Shown here: piece by piece, positions 12,715 through 33,800 of the stretch
Position numbering within the stretch: position 1 is the first letter of the stretch
Layout of the letters: each line of letters begins with the position of its first letter
Source of the DNA: Escarpia spicata
Taxonomy: Eukaryota > Annelida > Polychaeta > Sabellida > Siboglinidae
Reading direction: 5' to 3'
NCBI GenBank assembly: GCA_963995525.1
Contig: OZ023206.1
Coordinates: 8,888,867-8,952,866 of the forward strand
DNA length: 64,000 bases
The notes under the pieces: model-generated
Told to the model about the DNA's origin: nothing
The model's database searches: none
Seen by the model: the letters and a program-made list of their open reading frames with translations, nothing else
Program-made: the position numbers and the translations under genes

Positions 12715-13112
12715 TGTGGGTGTATGCATGCATAATAATACACGTGTGAATACCTCACCACCATTGCATATCCAAGTTCCCACCTACTTAACTACTAACC
12801 ATTCTTCTCGTATCGACACACTACTAAGTTGTCAGTCAACGAAAAACGCCAATATCTGTGCGCAGCAGAAGTGCAACTGTCCACACGCGCGTGTACGTCT
12901 TTGTGTTAAGGAATATAACTGCTTAGAATTCTTCATTCTCCGATAACAAACGCTCAAGTACAAATGCCAGTCACGGTCATGCTCTTCACGGCAGTTACAC
13001 GGCGAGGGAGTTAGAAATCACACCATTCGTAGTGCGTCGTGAATCCACCGAATCACAAATACACGACCAATGGAGCTTTGCTGGGTAAATATCGCCAAGT
13101 TCCACCGGAAAA

Positions 13113-22031
<8,919 letters not shown>

Positions 22032-22461
22032 ACTTCCCAATGCGTCAGATGATTCCCAAGTCCGACTCTCTCCCAGCAGTATCCCAAATAGTCAGGAGAC
22101 GTTGACACGTTCAAGCGAGCAATGTTCCGTTGTTCATTCCACGGCTACAGTATAGGTTCACCAAGGATGCTTTACGACAGGACTAAACACATCAAATGCA
22201 CGTGACTGTTCAGCGGTGACAGGGTACGATCCTGGTCTCATGAATCCATTCAGTCGCTGTCTAAAACTGGCCGGCGCGTCACTTGAGGCTGCGTGTCACA
22301 CGGCGCAAACAAAGGAGGCGGAATGCATTATTGGCTGCGAAAGCGTAGCGCGGCGAAGGTCCGGGCTGGCACTGCGGTCTGTGGTCGTGGCTGCGCTCGC
22401 ACAACAATTAGTCATACTAACTTACTTCCTTGACGCTGATGTACTCACGCACCCATTCACG

Positions 22462-22579
22462 TCCACACACGACACACACGCACCCACACACACACACACA
22501 CGCAATCACACACACGCAATCACACACACACGCAATCACACACTCACACACGCAATCACACACAATCACACTCACACAC

Positions 22580-22678
<99 letters not shown>

Positions 22679-22855
22679 ACACTCACACACACACACTCAC
22701 ACACACTCACACACATACACTCACACACACTCACACACATACACACTCACACACACACACACACTAACACACTCACACACTCACACACACACACACTCAC
22801 ACACACACACACACACTCACACACACACACTCACACACACACACACTCACACACA

Positions 22856-22900
<45 letters not shown>

Positions 22901-22954
22901 ACACACACACACACACACTCACACACACACACACACACTCACACATGCACACAC
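22462..22954. repeat. (AC)n / (ACACTC)n complex microsatellite
   Basis: A mixed ACAC, ACTC and AATC tract upstream of gene C, followed by a short CGTT-rich run to about 23010. Confidence 0.98.
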
Positions 22955-23009
22955 ACGTTCGTTCGTTTGTTCGTTCATATGTACGTTCGTTTATTCGTCC
23001 GTTCGTTCA

Positions 23010-24044
23010 GGTTAAACGACAAGTTAAAACAGCTCTGGGTATTGGAAACGGACGAAAATTATTCGTCCGAAAGATTAGCATTTTATGACAGAGATAAATG
23101 GGATGATATCCCCGTGGTAGCATTGATATTACGTGTGGTGGTATTCTTGTAGTGACACCCGTACTTCCGTCAACAATTGAGTCAGCATTCAGGTTCTGAC
23201 AATAAATAGAACATTTGGTGGTTGGTCTCCTCGTCGATCTAACCGCTGTGACTCTACTGGTGACTACCTTACAATAACCTATTAAGTATTTCCTCAACGT
23301 TTTTACATTGAAAACATGGTATTTTAACTACACAAAATTAAAATTAACATAAAAAGCATACCGGTATTTACAAACTAACATTAACACAAATTAATTTGAA
23401 TGTAAACTAATTAAATTTATAAGTAATTAAAATTATAATTACAATCTAACTCTGTTTAAATGTTCAAAATTACAATAAATTAAACTAAAATTAACTTAGG
23501 CAATGTTAAAAGGTATTATATGATTTCTAGACGCACATATCACCTTTACAAAACTCAGCTGCTCAGGCAGCAATATTCTTTCCGGAACATGTTATGACGA
23601 CCTTCCTGAATGTCAGTGAAGCGGAATATCTGTTTGACCTGCCAGATCATTTCAGAGAACAAGTGCGGATACACCATTGAAACGGTTTCCGTGTCGCTTG
23701 AGACTACACCCTCGGTCCATAAGTCATTGTTGTTCAGTGGACCGTGACGGTCGCAAGGCAACGTGACTAAGAGTGTGGAGCCAGTTCGGATAAACGCAGA
23801 GAGACAAACAGGAGTGGTTAAGCTCTATCCAGCGGTGTACCTACAAGCAGTGCGTACCCCGAAGCAGTGTTGTACACATAGATGAAAAATTGGTGGTCAG
23901 TCGGACCTTCAACTTTCAAATGGCAATTATTAATATACTAGTCCAGGCCAAGACTGTCCTGCATATTTGCGATATTCAGATTAACAAACCAGCGAATCTA
24001 AAATGAAAACATTAAATATCCCGTTCGGAAGTACAAAAATGTCA
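23010..24044. other. Unassigned AT-rich intergenic sequence
   Basis: No convincing gene, repeat array or transposon was recognised in this kilobase. The middle (23290-23530) is very AT-rich. Confidence 0.5.
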
Positions 24045-24051
24045 CCATTAT

Positions 24052-24465
24052 TGGCACTTGTCTAGTATCCGGGCCCACCACGGCTTTGTTGTCATAACAA
24101 CAGTTTTGCCTGATTTTGATACCTTACGTGTTATTGCCATCATTCAACATCAGCCAATGCATATTTACGATACACAAATATCGCGTCTTTGCGTACTTTT
24201 GAACCCCAAAGAGCGCGACAGTTCGCAACAACATATGTAGCTATACCGCTCGCTCATTGCGGTAACGCGTGACCACAGCAGCGCAGACTGTCGCAAACCG
24301 AGCCGCTCTGTGGAGCTCAACATGTGCTAAGGCGCAATATTTTTAAAAATAAATATGGCTGGGATGGTGTTGAATGATAGAACTAAACCAGTGAAGCATC
24401 ACATTTTGGTAAACGTGTAGTTATAATGACGAAATCGAGGTTGGTCCGGATACTAGACAAGTGGT
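24052..24465. mobile_element. Non-autonomous DNA transposon (MITE) with 20-bp TIRs
   Basis: The left end (24056-24075) reads acttgtctagtatccgg plus gcc. The right end (24443-24462) is its inverted complement with a single mismatch. CCATTAT occurs directly outside both ends (24045-24051 and 24466-24472), a candidate 7-bp target-site duplication if the element includes a few extra bases at each end. The interior has no transposase frame. The family was not identified. Confidence 0.72.
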
Positions 24466-24507
24466 CCATTATATTCTTTTAATTAATCTCGAGTGTACGA
24501 GTTCGTG

Positions 24508-24708
24508 TATTTTATTTATTTTCCCAAGTTGATGATCGTTTTCGCAGTTGAGTAGAATACTGACCAATTTCGTTTAATTTGAATGTTGAATTAACTTATC
24601 ACAGCTATGCCTTTGTGTGTGCACACTTATATATACACCGCTGCCTTTCTGACAGCCACATAACCGGTTTCGTAGGAAAATCATCAACTTGGGAAAATAA
24701 ATAAAATA
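24508..24708. repeat. 29-bp perfect inverted repeat, ~143-bp loop
   Basis: The arms 24508-24536 and 24680-24708 are exact inverted copies (core ttttcccaagttgatgat). The interior includes cataaccggtttcgtaggaaaa, a motif also found near 13850 and 27335. It could be a small MITE or an inverted flank duplication. Confidence 0.8.
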
Positions 24709-24739
24709 TATAATATATATATATATATATATATAGATA

Positions 24740-27700
24740 TAACGTATTGCACACTTACGTGTAATTAGTTAATAATGTATCAGCCCAATAGGAATCGTTC
24801 ATAGTTCACATATATCTCCATAACCGTTTCTGGGCAGAAATTATTTCACTAATTTTGATCCCGCTTTCCCGATAGAAAGAAAGAAAGGATGAGTAAAAAA
24901 GGTAAATCAAAATGGCGACACATAACGAATGCCTTTGCTTAGCCTGCGTGTGTGGGTATCAATTAGAATCCAGAAAACACACTGGCAAAATAAGTTGTGC
25001 AATACTACTTGAGGGTTCATAATGACTGTACATTTCCAATTCCATGACATTTTATATTGCTTTTATTTAACAATCCGCTAGGTGGTGCCACTCATTTATT
25101 GAGCTTTCTAAGAATTGTTTGTGTACATCAAGCTATTCTGTGTGGATTCGATTTCCCACTTTGCATCGAGCAACTGGTGATCTTTTACCTGCTACAAGAA
25201 CACGTCATTTCCGCCAGATATCAACACAAATGTAACTGATACACCGTTTAATGTTACTTCAGACTGAATTAAATACAATCTTAAAAATACCATATTTGAA
25301 AACACAACTATGCCCTTATAAAACAATTCAGCGCATGTAATACTATGTATGTTATTTTAAATACACATTAGTTTCCATGATATCTAGAAGTAGAGCAAAA
25401 CTGCATTCATATAAACGTAAACAAAGGTTTGAAAACATGCATACAATACATAAGTACACTGACGCATACATTCTTGCAAACACACATACGTATTTACTCA
25501 TACTAGCGATACATTCTAACATTCGAAATGCACTTTAACACCTTTCGTCGAGGGTGCATGTAAAACATTGTACATTATATAATTAGCTTTAGTAGCGTAA
25601 CAAACTATTATTGTTACATGATGTTGATCACCGAGTCCGTTACATATGTTGCAGTATTTGATTGACGTTGAACGCAAATTAAACATTAACCGCATAACCC
25701 TTTCGACGTTACATCGTTGCATTTACACGTGCTCGATGAGACAAGAACACGTTGAAGTCATCCTATTTAACTGTATGGCGTTACACACACTTAGCTATCG
25801 AGGTAGTGGGGAATTCATGGCACATAAACTATATTCCATTAGTTGTATTACTTTGGGAACTCGTCGGTAATTCACATGAAGAGACTAATTCACATGAAGA
25901 GACACGTGAACGAAGCTGGCGATACGAACAGTGTTTATAACTTTGACCATTTCATTTAATAGAGAATTATGGCAGTGTCCATATTCTAACTATAGAAACG
26001 ATATAGAAAGATGACGGTGAACTATTTACAAAGATTTGGTACTGTTAGGTGGTTCGATCACGTCATCTGGTGAACGCGGTCAAGCTGAATAATGATGCAT
26101 ATATTAGGTATACTCAGCATGCATGCACGGATATATATACACACAATGCGTGCGCGCACAGACACACACACGCACGCAACACACACACACACACACTTGT
26201 GTGGGTGTATGCATGCATAATAATACACGTGTGAATACCTCACCACCATTGCATATCCAAGTTCCCACCTACTTAACTACTTACCATTCTTCTCGTATCG
26301 ACACACTACTAAGTTGTCAATCAACGAAAAACGCCAATATCTGTGCGCAGCAGAAGTGCAACTGTCCACACGCACGTGTACGTCTTTGTTTTAAGGAATA
26401 TAACTGCTTAGAGTTCTTCATTCTCCGATAACAAACGCTCAAGTACAAATGCCAGTCACGGTCATGCTCTTCACGGCAGTAACACGGCGAGGGAGTTAGA
26501 AATCACACCATTCGTAGTGCGTCGTGAATCCACCGAATCACAAATACACGACCAATGGAGCTTTGCTGGGTAAATATCGCCAAGTTCCACCGGAAAATCA
26601 CCCTCCCTTGTTTTCCTTATCTTGTGAAGCGTCATCGGTGACGTCAGCACCGTCTGGTTTCAACGGAGCTACTTCCTGTGGCGGGAGCACGGAGTTGTCG
26701 TTGACGTCCATCTTGTTTTCTTCGCCTTCGTCCGGGGTCGTGCTCTCAGCATCTCCCGTCGAGCGCTTGTCCGTCACTTGTCCCGGCTGGAGGTACGTGT
26801 TGTCGTATGTATTGGAGGGGTCTTGATACACTCCTTCCGGAATGTCGTCTGCCTTGTACGCCCTGTCTTCATACGTACCATCAGGGGCATCAGGCAGCGG
26901 CCCCCGGTTGAGAGTGCTGACGTTGGTTCTACTCATCACCACACTGACGTTGTTGTCGTATGGCGGATCAACCTGAAGCAGTAATACAACGTGAGCGAGT
27001 CGGTCAACTATCGTAATCTGGAGCGTAGGCTAAGAATGTGATGGGTGCAAACACACCCCACCTCCAACTGAGGTCAAAGATTTTGCCGCTCGACGGAAAA
27101 CAGTTCCGCTAGAAGCCACGTTCTTATTCAAAGAGTTGAGTGAACTGAAGCAACGTGGAGTGAACCCACAACACTATAGCGCCACGCACGTCTGCGTTAT
27201 AGACATGTGTTTAGATAGAGTATTAATCAACTGATGCGTGTTGACAATTGTCTACAATTGTACTAAAATGTTATCTATTCAAGGAAAACAATTATACATG
27301 TCAGCAACACCGTACCCTTTCTGGCAGCTACATAACCGGTTTCGTAGGAAAACAAGACGAACCTGTATGTATGAGGTTATGAGTTGAGTCGCAAAATGTT
27401 ACATTTACACGAGGCGCCAAGATGTGACACACCTTCCTTGACACCATCAGCATATGTCACTGCTTTGCGTTATCACTGGGACAACATAAAACGTTGCGTT
27501 CTCTCTCTCTCTCTTCTTTTAGTTTTCAATATTAATTATGGGATCATTTCAAACGCTTCACGTTGCTTCAGTTCTCTCAGTTGTATAACATGGTTTATTT
27601 AGATGGTAGTGGATATAACGAAAATTTCATCGAATAATGTTCGCGCAGTGATTGCCGCTTAGATGCGTTCCAGAAAACACGAGATGGTGTTTGAGAATAA

Positions 27701-27820
27701 ATAGATCCGCCAAGAGGTGAAGAATAAATAATGGTGAGCGGTCGAAGGACTAGGTAACTCGCTTTATAATAACTTACCTGACCTTAAGAAATCTAACCAT
27801 GCCATTCGCTTACAACTGAA
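24740..27820. repeat. Segmental duplication, copy D of the ~3.07-kb block
   Basis: This is the partner of 11280-14335. It includes the 3' flank and last coding exon of gene B and ends at an abrupt breakpoint in the intron just after the shared sequence cgcttacaactgaa. Confidence 0.95.
26598..26972 (-). CDS. Gene B exon 7: cytoplasmic tail
   Basis: This 124-residue exon codes for VDPPYDNN to ENKGG-stop. It differs from the gene C exon by a Lys/Thr and an Asn/Lys change. It contains six of the eight tail tyrosines and a Pro-rich LPPQEVAPLKP element. Confidence 0.86.
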   Translation of the reverse strand, partial: VDPPYDNNVSVVMSRTNVSTLNRGPLPDAPDGTYEDRAYKADDIPEGVYQDPSNTYDNTYLQPGQVTDKRSTGDAESTTPDEGEENKMDVNDNSVLPPQEVAPLKPDGADVTDDASQDKENKGG

Positions 27821-30800
27821 TAAACGCATGCCCGAAACTAGTCCGGGTGTACATACCTCAAGCTAGCTAATTCGTATCAATTTAGTGATAGGAGGTAACA
27901 TTTGAGATGACCTTACCTCTCTAAGTTCGTCGTACGTATCTGACTGAATGAAACTGACGCGGTAGACGCCGGGCTTGGTTTCCTCGACGTGCGGTGCTCT
28001 AAACACATCAGACAACACGCCAATTCACTAAACCATTCAACGCTGTTCGACGATAAATACATATCTCCTGTCGATCAATTCATTGGGATTAGTCGCATAT
28101 TATCTTTGTTGGTAGAAAGACGGAGATAACTAGGAATTACTTAATACATCAATGTTAGCTGTGAGTAGAGTAGAATAATTGCCGACTGTATATTGCAGCT
28201 TGCAGGTAAAGCAGAATAAATGGAAAATTGTGTTACAATGTCTGACTTAATATTTCATGTAGTAGAACAACTGGTGAAAAATTAACAATGTCGAACTGTT
28301 TGTTACAAGTAAGGTAGAACGAATAGATACTATGTGGTAATATCCACCTGTTTGTTGCACGTAAAAAAGAGAGAAGATGTGAAAAGTACAGTAGAACAAA
28401 GAGAGAAGATGTGACAAGTGAAGTAGAACTAAGAGAGAAGACGTGACAAGTAAAGTAGAACTAAGAGAGAAGATGTAACAAGTAAAGTAGAACTAAGAGA
28501 GGAGATGCAACAAATAAAATAGAACTAAGAGAGTAGATGCGACAAGTAAAGTAGAACTAAGAGAGAAGATGTGACAAGTAAAGTAGAACTAAGAGTGAAG
28601 ATGTGACAAGTAAAGTAGAACTAAGAGAGAAAATGTGACAAGTAAAGTAGAACAAAGAGAGAAGATGTGACAAGTAAAGTAGAACTAAGAGAGAAGATGT
28701 GACAAGTAAAGTAGAATTAAGAGAGAAGATGTGACAAGTAAAGTAGAACTAAGAGAGGAGATGCGACAAGTAAAGTAGAACTAAGAGAGAAGATGTGACA
28801 AGTAAAGTAGAACTAAGAGAGAAGATGTGACAAGTAAAGTAGAACAAAACCAAAAATGTGACAAGTAAAATAAAACAAAGAGAGAAAATGTGACAAGTAA
28901 AGTAGAACAAGGAGAGAATATGTGACACGAAGATGTGACAATCTCCGACTGTATGTTGGTTGTACAGAGTAGAAGGACTGGAGAAGACGACGAGGTGGGG
29001 GCACTAACCTGGCTTTGTTTTTCCTCCTCAGGAAGACAGCGAGACCGAGGCCGCCGATAACGATCAACAGCACAGCTATGAGACTGCCAGCGATCACGCC
29101 TGTGTTTGAACTGGCACCGGTAGACTCCCCCATCTCTGAAATCATCGATTAATTGCACCAGTTAATATGGTAAGGGCTTATTTTGTTTATGGTCAATATT
29201 CAAACACCGTGTCATGGGTTCGGTGTAGCGGCGACAAACAAACAAAATTTACGATTTTAAATTTCCTGGAAGCAACACAGGTGATAACGATGTTTATAAA
29301 CAAATCAAACACATAATATATTGAGTCCATTAGCGATTACGTGACATCCGGCCGCGTATCCTAGCTACGGCCTTTGGCGGGCTACACACAACTGCCAGGC
29401 GGGTCAGCGTCTATTTAAATCAAACGAGGGAAACAACCCACTAGTTTCTCTGCTGTACATCTTTGGCTGGTCACCTTAAGAACTTGTATATTACTGTCAG
29501 GCTTTAGAGATGACACTATCCATCAAAATACTGCTGCATCGTTTCGGTTCCATGGTAAGCAATACACACCATTCAATTGTGTATAGCCAATATGGCTGAT
29601 CACCTTGACGACTGGACACCAAATAAAGGTAATGACGTACGACTAATGGACTCAATTCCACAAAATATATTACTCACTGGTTGTCGTTGTTGTTGCAGTC
29701 GCTGTTGTTGTTGTAGTAGTAGGTGTAGTAGTAGGTGTAGTAGTAGGTGTAGTAGTAGGTGTAGTAGTAGGTGTAGTAGTAGGTGTAGTAGTCGCTGCTC
29801 CAGGTGTTGTGATCACTACGGTGGTTGGGATGAAGCCGTTTTCACAGGTACAGTTCGCATTGAAAATTGAAATGAACGTGCGATCCTCGAGGTTGAAACC
29901 TGTGCCTGGTCCAGAGTGACATTTGTGTATTCTCTCTCCGTCTAGCCTATAGTAGAACTCGCAATCACCAGGAAATGCGTGATTCGTGACAAGTGGGTGT
30001 TTCTGATACGGGATAGACTCGCACGATCCTACAAATAAACAAAAACACGTGAATGACTGAAACGAACCATGGCAAGGGTAAGATTGCCACACAAGTGTCG
30101 TTAGTTCACGTTTACTGAGCAATTCTTAAAAGGTCGTCTTTCAGCACATCACATCTTTAAGATGCTTTAACATTTGAAAGGGAATGAAATACGATAAGCG
30201 CTTTCGGTCTAATGGCTGTAACTTAAAACAGAGATAAAACTAAATAGTTCGTGCTGTTGTTTGCATGTGATGGTTATTTTGCAACAGAAAAAATGGCCAA
30301 AAATACTACACACCAGGAGGCCATTCGTTGTGAACTTGCATCGAAAACACATTAGCTTTACCTTTCTGCTCTTTTCTTCAATATGTTGGTCATTTAATAC
30401 ATTCCTCTACCAAAGTGTGAAGAATTGACACAAAATGAGCACAATGTATTGTTAATAACTGTTTGGAGAAGAAGAATACCAGAAGAAGAAGATGGAGAAC
30501 AGGAAGGAGAAGATGAAGAAGAAGAAGTGTACAGCGAACGAAACGAATAACGCTTACCATAAAAAACATCATTTGCAGTATTGTACGTGTACGCCACATG
30601 ACATGGTTCATCTGCAACACAATATAACAGGTCGTATAAACCTCCAGGTTATTTATAAATACCTCGTGAGTAGGCACGAGCTGTAAGCCTTATCAAGTTG
30701 TGAGGGGATGGCGGTTATCTCAAATTGTGACGGGATTGCAGGCACCGAAAGTCGACGCCTGCTTGTGTGTCCGAACACATGACAATCAGTTTCGCATGTA

Positions 30801-33800
30801 GCTGACACCGTGTTGGCGTGCCAGCGGGGACGGTTCGTAAACTTGTTTTAAAATTTTAGCTGGGAGCCCCGGAGGGATGGCGATCTTGGCGTGTTCAGCA
30901 TATTTTTTCTACGTCACCAACATATAACAATTCCATAAACAAATATGTCGCTGTATGTGCACATCAATTTTGCATAGGTTTCATGTTATTATAGTTTGTA
31001 CGCGAGTTCAACACGCTTTCAGTGCTGCCAAATGCATGTCATCTTTAGTGTTGCCACATTTGCAGTGTCCTCCAAGCTATCAATGGGCGCGGTTTTTCTT
31101 ATTAAAATACAATTATGGTTATCCAGAGTTTATCATTTATATGTCTGTGGTACGTTACGCTATTGTTCCTAGAGGGTCTCTCTCGTTTCTCTGAGAACTA
31201 AACTACTGTAATGGTGATAACTGATGTTCTTGGTGTGTAACTCACGGGTGCGTGTTGGTTAGTTACCACTGACTCACCGCATCCCTTAACTGATGAATAG
31301 AACTTTGTATCTTTGGCGCACTCTTTCACAGTTGGTGTCCCGCCACTGCACTGCACGTAGTATGCTGGGCCCCTGCAAGACTTGAACACTCCGTTTTCTT
31401 CCTTACACGTTTCCACGCATTCTGAAACAGGATATAGAATATACGATAAAACTCATATCGGATTTAACTGTAATTACAGTTTAATATTTGACACCACAAT
31501 TACACTGCATTGTCTACTGACTATGTATTTACTGTTGACACAAAACTATGTCTACGATAATATTTAGTCCAAAGAAATCAAGCAATCACAAAGTCCATGA
31601 CACGTGTGTATCTACAAATCAATATGCCAAAGCTGGAACAGTGTAACAGTGAAGTTTTACTTACGTCGTTGTTATATAATATGCTTTTTAGATGATCTTT
31701 CTCGTGCCTGAGAGAATTGATTTATGGTCAGCTCTTTAGATGTCAGCATGTAAACGAATTTCAAATCAAGATACCACAATGTTCTCAGTTTCTTGCTCCA
31801 TGGATGGGTGTGTGATAGTTTTCGTAATTTCTGACTTGATGCATACTTGATGCATACTTGCTAAATGTCCTTATTTCACCGGAATGCAGTCGAACCCCGC
31901 TTTACAGTCACCTCGGTAATACAGCCACCTCACAATTAAGGTCACTAGGATAGTCCCAAATGATTTTGGCAACAGTAAAGACAGACAATTAGTCTCGCAG
32001 ATACGGTCACCTCACTATCTCACAAGTTGTTCCAGTCCCAAGGGTGACCTGAAAAGTGACGGAGATACACAGACACACATAACTCTGTCGGAACTTGGAC
32101 ATAAACACACATGAGGGTGACATTGCAGTTAGGCCAGATGGTATCATATTTGATTAGTATTATTATTAAAATTATTATTGTCATCACCATTATTATAGAA
32201 AATAATGAGTCGGAGTAGACGACACGAGAGTTCGTGATCCCGACGTCTCAATTTCTTTATTATGTACGGTCCCGGGCGTCTCATTTTACCGACTTACTGT
32301 TTTTAACACGCGTCATCAATTACCCACTATGTGGTATCTTGTGTCATAACCAACAGTTGAGCCTATGTGCAGCCAACCGGAACGCGAGTAGACTCCGCAT
32401 TGCTCGCCCCCGGCCACTTAAATAACACAGTCAAACATTTCCTTTTGTGAATGTACAGCAGCCAACGTTTTGTTCTCGCTGATACGATCGCTCTAATACA
32501 TTAGCAATGGCTAGCCAGCGACCGCAGTCAATAACTAAGACTATGTCGACGTCTCGGTCGGTGATTACGGGTAGCTGCAACTCGCAGCCAATGCGGTGAT
32601 GTCTTCAGTACTGTTCAACTCTCTTATGGTATCAAACGGTGTGTGTTGAGTGAGCAAGGGGTGATTGCACTTCCGTTTTGTTGAATGAACGTTTATTCAA
32701 CAACAACAACAACAACAACATAATACATGCACAGTATGGTTTGCTGCTGCTGCTGAAAGGACAGAGCTGAAGTCATAGACTTATGTGTTGCTATGCCCTA
32801 CTCGAACTAAGAAAACTGAATAAATACAACAGGAATTATAAATAAATCACAAAATAATATTCACAACTCATATATAAACTTTTTACCATAGTGCTTGTGT
32901 TACTATTACATGGGTTTAACAAAACGTCACCTTCAATTAGCAATTCACAAATATGTAGAAAGTAATGACAACTTGATTGCTTTTTTAAATTGTGTTAAAC
33001 TTGGAAGCTGAGTCAATTTATTTGGTAAATTGTTCCACGTTTTTATACCCTTGACGGTGATTGACAGCAGTCGGAGGGTGGTGTTTGTCTTTTTAACATA
33101 GAACAGTTTGCTTTGTCTTGTATCATGTATGTGTATAGCTGCGGTTGGTTCAAATAATGCTTGAACACGACCATTTAAAGAATGGTTGTTTGCTTTATAA
33201 AGTATGATCATAGTCTTGTATTTAACTAAATCATTAAATTTAAGCATGTTTGAGAGATGGAAAAATACAGATGTATGATCATGGTAATTAAGATTATAAA
33301 TAATCCGTATAGCTTTTTTCTGTAACATAAATAGTTTTCTGAGTCTAGATTGATAAGTATTTCCCCAGATCTCACAGCAATATGACATATGTGGTTCAAC
33401 AAGTGAATTATATAATGTGTGTAACGCTTGACAATCAAGAACATGCCTAGTTTTATATAAAACTGCTATGTTTTTTTATACTTTTGATTCAACCATTTTT
33501 ATGTGTTCTCTCCATGTTACGTTTTCGTCAATGGTTACTCCAAGGAATTTAGTATATGATACCTGCTCAATGTTTTTCCCATTCAAAACTATATTCACAA
33601 TCGCAAACACATTCAGTACCTTGTTCGCTTGGTACTGAATGTGTTTGCGATTGTTAGCTTGAATTGCTGTGGTCCTGTAATGCTGGTTATTGGGTGTGGT
33701 CCTGTAATGCTGGTTATTGCTGTGGTCCTGTAATGCTGGTTATTGCTGTGGTCCTGTAATGCTGGTTATTGCTGTGGTCCTGTAATGCTGGTTATTGCTG

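Noticed and set aside
28781..29158. Long minus-strand frames running from the transmembrane exon into the minisatellite of gene B
   Set aside because: A good GTTAGT donor ends the exon at 29009 and restores phase 2 to the next exon. The readthrough peptide is repeat-derived.
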